Below the pieces are notes generated by a model. It saw only the letters and a list, made by a program, of their open reading frames with translations, had not been told where the DNA came from and made no database searches. Source: Manduca sexta (Eukaryota > Arthropoda > Insecta > Lepidoptera > Sphingidae). From it: a stretch of DNA of 64,000 bases. The translations under genes and the position numbers were made by a program. Location: assembly GCF_014839805.1 (NCBI RefSeq), contig NC_051121.1, forward strand, positions 3,145,116-3,209,115. Direction: 5' to 3'. Below, one piece after another: positions 13,501-25,500 of this stretch (its first letter is position 1; the number at the start of each line of letters is the position of its first letter).

Positions 13501-16500
13501 CGCACCTTGTATTTAGTTCCCCAGAAATTCCGTTACCTAAGTGAAATTGTGACGCCACAGGCAAAGGTAACCCGCTGTCAAGCGGCTTTATGTCGTAGTA
13601 TGTTTTTTAATATAGATGGCAGCACTTTCTATGACTTTCTATGCCAGTGTTTGTCGAAATCGCGCGGAAGATATGGGAAAAGGTAACCCGAGCTAGTTCG
13701 GCTTCACGTTAACCGACTTTGTATAGTTGTCGCTTTTTACGTCCTTCAAACGTCATAATTTATTATGCTACCAAGTTGCGGTGTTTGTAAATTGTCATAA
13801 TATTCATTTTATTTTTTGATAGTTATGTGATATTTAGTTACCAGCGCTTTGTTTATTTAGAAACTAAAAATAAAAGTGTATTATAATGGAAATAACTACC
13901 TGTGATCAGTTTAATGTCTACCTTTACGTAAGTATATTATTAGTCGGTGATTTCACATATTAGTATTTAGATGGTAAAATATTTGAAGAAGATCTGAAAG
14001 TTTTTGATTTTATACACAAAATGTTTGTTGGAAGAAAATAATAAAATATGATATTATACTGAATTAAAAGTAGCACCACGATACAATCAAAAGTTAACGA
14101 ATAACCTTTCTTGATTATAATTTAAATTGATAATTATATAAGTTTATCATGTAGGTAGACTTAAACTGTTGGTCTGTTTGGCGATCGTGATACCTATTTC
14201 TATTACATTTATAGTTTTATTTTGAAAATAAACAGATACTTTTAGTGTAGTGAGGTTATAATTTTAATACTTACTTTTGTTGCTGTTATAACCAATTAAT
14301 AGGTAAGTACTTATATTTTGATTAATGGTTCGAGAATTATCTTCGTTTATTGTTCGATTTTATGAATGTTTTAATTATTTACGCATAATAGGTAATTTAG
14401 TTTGTATGTCAACGTTTGTTGATTTCGAATCAAGACTAATCCGTTGTCTTAGTTTTTGTTTGCCGATAAATTGCCCCGATATCTTAACTGACGCCAATTT
14501 TTTTTACACCGGGTTACCTTTTGAAAAATTTCACCCTTCGCCACTGCTCTCTGTTCCTTTACTCTTATAGTCCGGTGAGACGGCAAACCGACATGACCGA
14601 AGAGGGATCCTTCGCAGTACCAGCAGCTTTACGTGCTTTTCGAGGCACGGGGGTATCACACCGCTAACTTACTGACTCCGAGCTGTGACCTAGTAATGTT
14701 TTTTAAGATGAAAAAAACCCAGTCATAATTATTTTGGCCCGACCCGGGATCCGAACCCAAGACCTCAGTGCAGTAGTCGTACTCATACCGTACAATTACT
14801 ACTACGCCATCGAGGCAGTCGATGGAGGCGGCTGTGGGCGGTGGTAGTCATATTATGCCTTTATTTGTTTTGCTACAAAACAAATGCACATAAGATCATC
14901 GTGCTGTCGAAGATTGTTGATTAACAATTGACGTACAGCATAATGTAAAAAGACGCAAATTCTGCAATAATTCAGTTTAGTTACAGCGCGTACAACGTGT
15001 ATAGACTATAATGAGCCAGTGAGATAAAATGCATACTTCGCATAGTTCCCACTTCCGAAGGAGAAGTGGCGGATCTCAAACCGACGCCCAGGACGCCGGG
15101 AGCCTGTCTAATGTAAGTTGTTTGAAGTCATTTAACGTAAGCATTCAAAATCTCATCATTCCGTCCTAGGAAATTGGAACCGTTTGGTTGAACTGTTATA
15201 TACTATATTTCAATATATTGAAACATAAGTTATTTAAGTGACAAGTAGAATTATAACACGAATATACATATAGTATTATACTGAACGTTTTATTCAAAGA
15301 TACTTGAATATAAAAAATGGATAAAAAATCTATTAGCCATGGTTTATGTCGATGACCCCGCCGATCGCCTAATGTCCATCAGTGCGCACACGCACACACC
15401 TATACCGGCACATGCGAAAATAATGAGGCGTGCGAAAGTGCTCGTCCCGTCAGTCGCACGACCCCCCCCCCCCCCCCTTACCAGCCCCCTCCCGCTCACA
15501 GGCACTCAAACGCTCGCGGACACGTTCGTTCGCTCACAGTATTTCATTGCTGGATTTCGTTGCAGGTATTGTCTACATACGATTACGCCGTGCCGCAATG
15601 GTTGAAACCGAGCATAGAGCCGAGCCCATTATTGCGAATTTGCGTTTCATTTCGTGCTGTCGCGTCGGTGGGATCGCAAGAACCCGAGACGCCCTCCCGC
15701 AAACTTATACAGGTACATACCTCAAAAGTTAAAGACAACGCACCTATGTTATCGCGGTATAATAAGTATTCGTGAACAATGCTTTAACATGTCTTCACTG
15801 TTCAAATTCCTAGGTCTTTATAACCTATCCTTATTTTGATAATGTGGCCACATGGGTACTACATAAAAGATATTTGTTTTCCTCCTGAGAGTGTTCGGTG
15901 TCACACTAAGTGCCCACCGCACGCAGCGTGCACAGGCGGCGTTGCGTCACACTCTGCTAGCGGCGATCAGCGAGCCACATTGATAAAGCGCGCGTGTGAC
16001 GATGTATGCTTGTTCAGGTTTTAAAAACGACATCCTTGTCGGGCTATAATCGCTCTCACCAACATCGAGTTCCTGTTATTTTGATTTTTATATACATTAT
16101 TTATAGCTAGCTGTTTCACACGGGGCCAGTATACGGATGGTGACGTCCCATGGATTCGCGAGTTTCTTTATGCTAGTTAATAGTACAGGAAAGAAAGCAG
16201 CCGTAATGTTATTTTTTAAACTAGGTGAGTGAGTATTTATTTTAGCTTCTTTCTGCAATATATGAGGCTCTGTTTAAACGCGATTCCCAGAGGTGAATTT
16301 GAAAAAAAAAAATATGATCAGAAGCAGTCTATTGCTGTACAAACATTAAAAGGCTCAGTTTGATCTATGTTTGGGTTTATTCTGTCAATCTTAGACCAAT
16401 TTATCATAATGTTAGATGTATGCGCGTGTAGTGTGGACAGTGCACTAATGTAGATGGCACGTGGCTGTGCTCGCCGGCCGCTGCAACGTGCAGCGTGTAG

Positions 16501-19500
16501 TCTGCATTGGCGAGCAGTGCCGCGGGCTGCGGGCGCGAAGGCCGCCCGCACCCCGCCACCCCCCACTCCCTGCAATACAGTCGCACACCCGCGCACACCT
16601 GCATCGTCGCAGATGTAGCTATTTCTACGCAACATTTAATAAAGATAAATAATTACGTTCATAGTACGCACCCACTTTAATGGATTGAACTAATTCACGA
16701 CTCCGACCTTGGTCGCTCCGCCGCCGAGTTACGGCAGCTGCTAGCAACAAACGGACTGCATATACGCAGTCTGCAGACTCCAATGGAGGAAGGAGGTCGT
16801 ACGTTTGCCTCAGCGGACTCGACTGGGGTTTTCCCCATGCCATGTAGCAATCCTAATACCGATCCTAATATATATAAAATAATGTTGTGCCCAATGTGCA
16901 CACAGCACAGTGGCGCAGCGAGAGGAGAATGTTGTAGCAGTGAGAGACCCGTCCACATTGCACGGGGATTAATAATTAGTTAGAGTGCTATACGAGTTGA
17001 GCCAATGGAATATCGCCAGAAGTTCAGCTACTTCTCGGTAATCACACGGAGTTCATAAATGTATGCTTTGAAAAAACTGTGAAACGAACTTGATAACGGA
17101 AAGAAAGCGAAAGGCGAGCAAATAATGATACCCGGTTATAATCTACATGTCAACTCACACACTATGCCTGGTGTTGGTTACACAGTGCGAGTGATTGCAC
17201 AGTAGTCATTCATAAGGCGGACTTGCAGGATAGCTCGCACGATGTGAGCGCGGCATTAGCGTCGGCCGCGGAGATTTGCTTATAATTTATAGTGTCCAGA
17301 CAATTGTCTGGCCCGCCTTGTGCGGGGTCCGGCGCGTGACGTCACGGGCTTCGGCTCCTCGCCTTGCCTCGGGTTGTTGACTGCACGGATATTTAATACA
17401 GATGTCCGTTAGGTCCGTAGTGAGTGTGGCCGACGAGGAACTCTTTAGATATAGTATACTTAGTCTGGCCATAAATACTGTTACACTTAATTATAAAAAA
17501 ATATTACATTTGAATTTCGAATCTGTCATTTTTATACGATTGTTCATTGTGTTTTCTCATTTTGGCGCCAATACATTGTAAAATATTTTGCGATATTAAA
17601 ATGGTGTGGGGTGATAAAGAGAACCGAATCGCTGTGATAGCATTACACAAAGTAGGTATGGAGCCAAATGCAATTTTTAAAACTCTCCATACACTTGGTA
17701 TTAGTAAAATGTTTGTGTACCGGGCTATTAATAGGTACAATGAGACCTCCTCTGTTTGTGACAGAAAAAGATCTGGCCGTCCACGTAGTGTTCGTACGAA
17801 AAAGGTGGTCAAAGCAGTAAGGGAAAGAATTCGAAGAAATCCTGTCCGAAAGCAAAAGATTTTATCTCGGGAAATGAAGATAGCACCTAGAACCATGTCG
17901 CGTATTTTAAAAGATGACTTAGGACTTGCAGCCTATAAGAGACGCACTGGCCATTTCTTAACTGATAATTTAAAGAAGAATAGGGTGGTAAAATCGAAAC
18001 AACTACTGAAGCGGTACGCAAAGGGAGGTCACAGAAAAATTTTGTTTACGGATGAGAAAATTTTTACAATTGAGCAACATTTTAACAAACAAAATGACCG
18101 TATTTATGCTCAAAGCTCTAAGGAAGCTTCCCAATTAGTCGACAGAGTGCAACGTGGACATTATCCGACTTCAGTGATGGTTTGGTGGGGTGTTAGCTAT
18201 GAAGGAGTGACTGAGCCATATTTTTGTGAAAAAGGTATCAAAACATCGGCACAAGTGTATCAAGATACCATTCTTGAGAAGGTAGTTAAGCCCCTTAACA
18301 TCACCATGTTCAATAACCAAGTATGGTCCTTCCAGCAAGACTCGGCGCCGGGTCATAAAGCTCGGTCCACGCAGTCTTGGTTGGAATCGAACGTTTCGGA
18401 CTTCATCAGAGCTGAAGACTGGCCGTCGTCTAGTCCCGATCTTAATCCGCTGGATTATGATTTGTGGTCAGTTTTAGAGAGTACAGCTTGCTCTAAACGC
18501 CATGATAATTTGGAGTCCCTAAAACAATCTATACGATTGGCAGTGAAGAATTTTCCCATGGAAAGAGTGCGTGCTTCTATTGATAACTGGCCTCATCGTT
18601 TAAAGGACTGTATTGCAGCCAATGGAGACCACTTCGAATAAGCTTTTTATATTTTTAATTGTTTTATATTTATGTATTAAACTGACACACTGTAAAAGTA
18701 ATAAATGTTATTTGCAGTTAACAATTTTCTTTTTTCTTTATTACAATATTTATGGCAAGACTAGGTATACACATTACCGTATCAATACCGCCGGACCCGA
18801 CAGTGTTGGCCCGTTGGGGCTACAGATCTCAGGACACATTATACTTGTAATGTCGATGGCAGCCGACAGGCGATGTTGTCGCGGCGGCTACAGGGAATAT
18901 CCGAATACTAAGTTCAAGTTGCCAAGTCACCGACGTGAAACCATGCATAATCCTACCTGACACAATGTGCAAACCGCATATTTCTTATGGAACTGCGATA
19001 GTGATATGCACACGTTGTATTTGTAACAATTGTTTTGGGCGACGACTGAGGGGATATTCACGTGTCACGCGGTGGAATTTTGCGTTTGTCGCAGTGCGCA
19101 CGCGCCGCGCTCGTGGTCCATTTTATTGCTGATGATTCGACAGTTAATTACCGGAAGACTCGCGGCCACCGTCCGCGGCCCTATAAATTAACAATTCTAA
19201 TGAAACATGTTAACGCGTGTCCTCAACCAATGCTTCCTGATCAACACACACTCGTCCCTGGAACTAATTAGTAGAACTACTCGTTTAATAAAATAAAACA
19301 TATTTTACGAAAACATGTTACGGGTTTGTAACTCTTCTATTTCCTATATCGAATATCCTTGTTTGAACAATATTGCGAGCCTGTTTTTGTCCTCAAATTA
19401 TTAGTTAATTATAATCTCATGTTACTATGTATATTTTGGTTACTAATTATTATCCCATGCTGCAGTTAGTTTTATCTACGACTGGAACCGATCGACTTGT

Positions 19501-22500
19501 TATTTGTTTGCGTTACGCCATAAAAGTTGGTAACTTTCAGCGGACGCTCGTAAAATCTTCACTTTATAATGTTAACTTAGATAGTTACAGGCGGAGCTAG
19601 TAAATGCGTCTTAACTAAAAGGATAAGGTTCTATTGAGTTTTGTGGGTAGTAATGTTGCATAAATATACTAACAAGTAGTGGAGATGTCGCAGGTCGGCG
19701 AGCGCATGCGCGGGCAGGCGGCGCAGCGCGCAGCGGTCCAGCCACAGCCGCGCCAGCGCCGCGCCGCTCAGCGCACCGCGCGGCACCCACTCCAGCCGAT
19801 TCGAGGACAGGTTCCTGCACATTATAGGCCCTCGCTACATCACTTATATGTTTCAGAGTCCTGAATCAATACATACGATATCTTCCGGATCCGCTTTGCG
19901 CATCGTGTTATCGGTACCTACTTAGTAATTAGTAAAATGTCTGTGTGTAGTGCTTGTGCAACGTCACATCACCCTTCTAATAGCAGAATATTATTTGTAA
20001 CATTTCTTTATTTGCGACAAAATAAACCGCACGCTGTTAAAGTTGCGAGCTCAACAAATTGTGGGGGTTTTCCGCAAAGCACTGGCGTCGGCCCTCCCCC
20101 GGGCGCGGGCTCGTAAATCACCACGACGACACTCCACCCTCGGCTCACAGCGCGTCTGTGGCGCGGCTGTGGCGTGTCAGTGGCGCGGTAGTGGAGGGTG
20201 GTGTACTCACAGGTCGCGCAGGGCGGCGGCGGGGCGCAGCGCGTCGCGCGGCAACGAGCTGATGTTGTTGTTGGACACGTCTCTGCAACAATCATTAATA
20301 TGTACTTACTAAAAACTAACCTAAGCGGATACGTCTTTAACACGTATATGTTTAACTGTATACTCAGACAAAAGAGTTTTGAGTTTGTTATGAATGTCAT
20401 TAAACTTTCGATCTCCGAACTTATCTTATATAAAAAGTAAAAATTGGCACAACACCCAAACATTTGTGTCGGTGCATTGAACGTATCCAAGCTGCGGGTT
20501 TTGCTTCACTGCGCGCTACACGCCGCCTGTCACGGCTCAGTGGTGTTGAACACTTTTTAAATGTTGTAGTGCTTCATGAAATGTATATGAATATATAACA
20601 ATATAGTATTACTACTATTACTTTTTACATACATTGATCTTACTAATATAATATTGTAAATGAAAAAGTTTTTAAAAATGTTTGTATGCTCGAAGTAAAG
20701 TCTGGAATAGCTGAACGGATTTAGATGAAATTTACCCTACGCATAGACCATGCCTTGGAATAACATATACACATACTTTTGATTCCGGTAATTAGCTTCC
20801 GTGGGAAAAAATTTAAGTGTTTAGTATGATTTTTTAATAGGGTACCGGACTCATTTTTGTTTTTTACTCTTATCAAATATACACATAATATAAATTATAA
20901 CACAGAAGGAATTATTAAAATCCGGTAAAAAATCAACAAGTTACAAGTCTTTGAATTTCGGCGGAAGGGGTAATTAACAAGAAACAGAAAAGAGACGAAA
21001 TACCCACATGTGACGTCATCGGGAATTACGACGCGTGCGAAAAAAAGAGATGAAGCGATATCCCCACATCGCGCCCTCTTCTGCACATTACAATATTTTA
21101 AATATGAATTACTCGCTCATTTTTTAACCAATTTTTATGCAGTTTTCGCAGGAGTGCTTCATTTTCGTATTATTAACCATTACATATAGAATAATGTACA
21201 AAATCAAGCTTAGGCCGGTCCCCTATTGGTGGTGCTGGCGTCGTACAGTGTGTCCGGGACTTTTGTAACGGAAAAGTGTTCTCACGCGGACGAAGCCGCG
21301 ATCAACACTTGATCTATAACAAAAAAGATATTTATTTATCAAAACACACACATTCCCTTTCACAGTCTTTACTGTCGAGCCTTCTGTCCGCTAGTGGTTT
21401 TGTGTGCTCGTGTCTAAAACACCACTAAAACCAAAAAAATATTGAACATTACCATACCATTATTATATACTGGTTATCAATTTTGGAGTCGGTGCCTAAT
21501 ACAAATTAAACATTGTTTCCGTAGGTACATTAGGTTTTTAAAGGCGGTATAATTTTAAGTTATTTTTTTAAATTTTTTTGTGTTAGTTAAAAATCAGTAC
21601 ACGTTGACGACATCATTTTTATGGGACGATGATATTTAACGATAAAATTTTTATGGGACCACACGGGAAGCACCAGCCTACAAATAAAAAAAAAATCTAA
21701 ATCGGTTCACCGAGTCAAAAGTCCTGAGGTACAGAACATAAAAAAAAATAGATAAAATACAGTCGAATTGAGAACCTCCTCTTTTTTTTGAAGTCGGTTA
21801 AAACGCTCACTATTCATTATACACAAACATCATCTTGGTGATTTCCACAATTTCGGATGTTCCACTCGAGCAGTGGGGGTGAGGAGCGGGGGAGTGGGGG
21901 TTAGGGCGGCTGGGAGCTGCTCGAGGAACTGTACTGTAGAATTGTAGCTTGGCTCTGACTAATGCGACTTTAGATTGGTTACAGTAAGAATAGGTGGTTT
22001 TGATGTAAAGTGTAAACTGAGCAGCAATCGGGAGCCAAGCCATTGCTGACTCTAGACAGCGTACAAACTTTTGCAGGAGCTCCTTTAAGTGCTAATTGTT
22101 ACACACCCTCATTTTTTGTGCACCACCAATCCGACATCAACCATAATACGATAGTAAGGGAGATTCAATTTCAGGCAATTTTCTCACGGAACGCACACAA
22201 AGTGTTGCCCAATCGAAGAATGGGACCTTGTACTAGTCCCGAGTCACAAGTAGTACTGTAATGGTGTCGTCTTTTGAGGACTTATTCACAGTACACGGGA
22301 TCCTAGTGTGCACGTTTACGGATGTCGCTTGTGTTCGGCGAGACGCGGTGCGGCGATGCGTCTCCCGGCATCACAACCGTTTACCTTGCAATTCCGAGTT
22401 CAACAGTGATGAATCGAGTGCGAGAGAGTGTTCACTGCTGTAGTAAATGGCCTGCGGCCGGCGCACGTGACCGCACCGCCACCTCGCACTGCAGAAGCGA

Positions 22501-25500
22501 TACGTCTTCGACAATCGCAAGTTATTTTATTAGGAACTGCGAGGATATAATATTTAGATACATACATATACACATCACGACTTTAATCCCGAAGGAAGGT
22601 AGAGGTGCAAACTGGGTACCAACTTTTTACCATGCGTGTTCCGGCCTATGATGAGTTAGATGGCGAATATTATCGCCATAGCAGGCACAAATTTCAGACT
22701 CCGGGCTGATACCGAGCAAAATCCCAACATCAGTACCTGAGCCAGAATTGGAATCCCGAATCTTAAGGCGGTGATCACGGCGCCATACACAGACGTGTTA
22801 AAAGGCCATACATCAAAATACGCTCCAGGAGGCCTCATCTACCACGAAGTCTCATCTTAAATATGTATTCTGAATCGCAACTGACCGTATGATTGTTGGA
22901 CGTCGAAGATTTTCCTTCAAGTGAAGTGTGCCTAGCGGTACCCCGCGAAGGAGTGCGAGCGACCGCGCGTTGGCAGCGCGTCAGCGTGTGTCGCGGCGAG
23001 CCCTCTGTGCGTGGCTGCGCTGTAGCGGCGGTAACGAGTGCGGCGCGGCTCGTTATTGGCGCCATCCATCATCGGCGCGGTCGCTGACACGTGGCCGCCG
23101 ACTCACCCCGCCGCCGCCGCCCCTCGACCCACACACCCTCCCCACAGGGTTTGCCGCCCGTTCTCGGTCCATTCAAGCACGCTTAAATTTTCTCGTATTT
23201 TTGACGATAAACTGCCGGCGATTATTTCGACGTATAGTGAAAGAAAATGCATGACAGCCGGTTTTTGTATACCAAGTTGGGTAAATGAGAGTACTAATAG
23301 TACCTAGTTTATATAAAGGCCATTGGATTCGATTATTCGATTTGAAGTGTAATATAAAACACATTTTCTTTCGAGAGAGCCTAAATGGCGATTGTTTGTC
23401 ATTCGCTATTGCGATATAGTGCCCCTAAATGGTGATCTGCCGCCGTTTGAGGTAGTTTAAATGGAGAAAAATAGCCTAATCAACACGAGCGTCCGTGTCG
23501 TCCTGTGTTGATTGTGGTTATTCGAGACACCAAGGAGGTGTCTCGACTAACCACATACTAAAATAATTATGAATTATGTAATTGAGACTTGGAACGCCGG
23601 CGATAGAACGTGCAGTTTGCACTGTTGAGCAGTACGCTGTTTGGAGTTTGTTAAAGGGGAGGACACGGGTGGCGGTCTGGGTGCAGCGCGTCGCGGCGGT
23701 GTGGAGCGGCGCGGCGGCGGTAGCCACGCGGGCCTACCTGTTAATTAATTCATACTACTACGTCTTGCCGCTTAATGTTGCTGAATATTGAGATTAACAG
23801 CTGTTTAATTAATATCATAAATTTGTATAGTGACGGCGCATCCGCTACATTTATTAATTCACTAGCGCCGACACCTAGACGCGCTTGCCGTTGCCCCGTA
23901 ATAAATAAACCCGCTTCATTAGGAGAATTTTTGGATTTCACGATATACCTACCTAGTAAGCCGTATACAGGTTTGTGGCAGTCGCTCCGCAGCCGCTGCA
24001 TTCAACTTGTCTTAACTCTTTAAGTACAACGTGTTGCGGGACTGGTGTCTGGTGATGACAGGCGCGACACATATCGCGGCGCGCTCGCGTGCTCTGTACT
24101 TTGCGAGTACCCTCGTGTAAAAATATAATTTGTTTCAGTACAGAAACCGTGGACTGAGGCCGGTAAGAAACATGACCTTTATGGTGTGTTTCATAAAGTG
24201 CACATTACAATATTACCATTGCAGTGTTCATCGTTCATTATGTAACAACTTTACCGACACTTTATTTTGTACTAAGTAGTGATAACACTACTACTACACT
24301 ACACTACAAGGTATATAAATACCCGACTGTTGTTTTTATTTTTGGATATCGAACCTGGCAGCCAACTCCGGGGGAAACCTGGAACTGAGATACTGGAATG
24401 CCCCGGCTTAACGACTGCAGAGACCTGGAGGAAAGTTGGGAGGGGTTAGCTGGGAAGGAAATGTGGGGGAAGGATGAGGAAAGGCAGGAAATGTTTGCGA
24501 GCCTTTATAGGCCTTAATGTGAATTGGCAACCATGAAGTATACACACTTAACTGTGTTCCGGTGGAGCCGTGACGAAAGTCACCCCGGTGGGCGTGCATT
24601 CGGTGTGGAGACCGAGCGCACAAGAAGTGCCTCGGGGGGACCTGACTGCTGTTTTTTTTTTGGGAGCCGCCGTGTTTGTCATCGGGGATACCCTGCGAAC
24701 GGTGTACAAGCGATTCCCCGCCTTAGCAACCACGGCAGTCCCAATGAAGGTTTGGTGCGCCCTACCGCTATCACTGAGGGTGCCAGCGGACTGAACGCTG
24801 GCAACCCGCAGGCGGAGCCGTCTGGTTAGGTATCTATGCGTCATTAGGCAGCGGTGTTCCGGTTTTAAGGATATTGTAGCGTAAATACTGTTTGTTAATT
24901 TGTGTGTCTGCCAAGACCCTTTTTTCTCAGGAACGAATAGAGGTATCATGTTGATGGTTGGTTCATTTATTTACTTATTAGAAATAGACCGTAACCCTCA
25001 GTACTTGATATATTTTGGAGCTGCGGCTCTTTCGGCTGTAAAAAGAAGTTTAACTTATTAGTCAATGCGATAAAAAGACACATTCATCGGTGCGTCACTA
25101 TCCAACCGACCGTCAAGTGCGTATGAAGCTGCTGCTGTTTTGGGTGAAGCGAGCTTGTGTCACGCAGTCGTACAAGCATGTGATACTTGCACGTCTTTGA
25201 AATTCACCATCGCATCAATAGATGTCGCAAAGCGATTCGGATCAACTCTCCTGGAGTGCACCGGCAAGCTTTGCTTGTTGGCGAGCGGCCAAACGCGTGT
25301 TGAATGCAGTGAATGCACTCCAAGTACATTAACATCTCGGTTGTAATGCACACACCACACTTAGAACATCTCTACTCCCCCTCCCGTGTGCGTTGGTCGT
25401 GCTGCACGGCACGGTGCGGTGTGTCAGCGAGCGACCTCGACCCACAGCGAGTGCGCGTCACGGCACTCGCGGCGCGGTGAATGGTGCACACACACTCGCG

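Larger units (their letters stand above)
12998..19673 (-). other. LRR gene intron 3
   Basis: This 6.7-kb intron carries the SINE/hAT nest (13132-14831) and the mariner element (17457-18768), both listed separately. A run of 16 C lies at about 15463-15478. GC-rich patches at 16450-16600 and 17220-17350 show no LRR-like frame. Confidence 0.6.
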
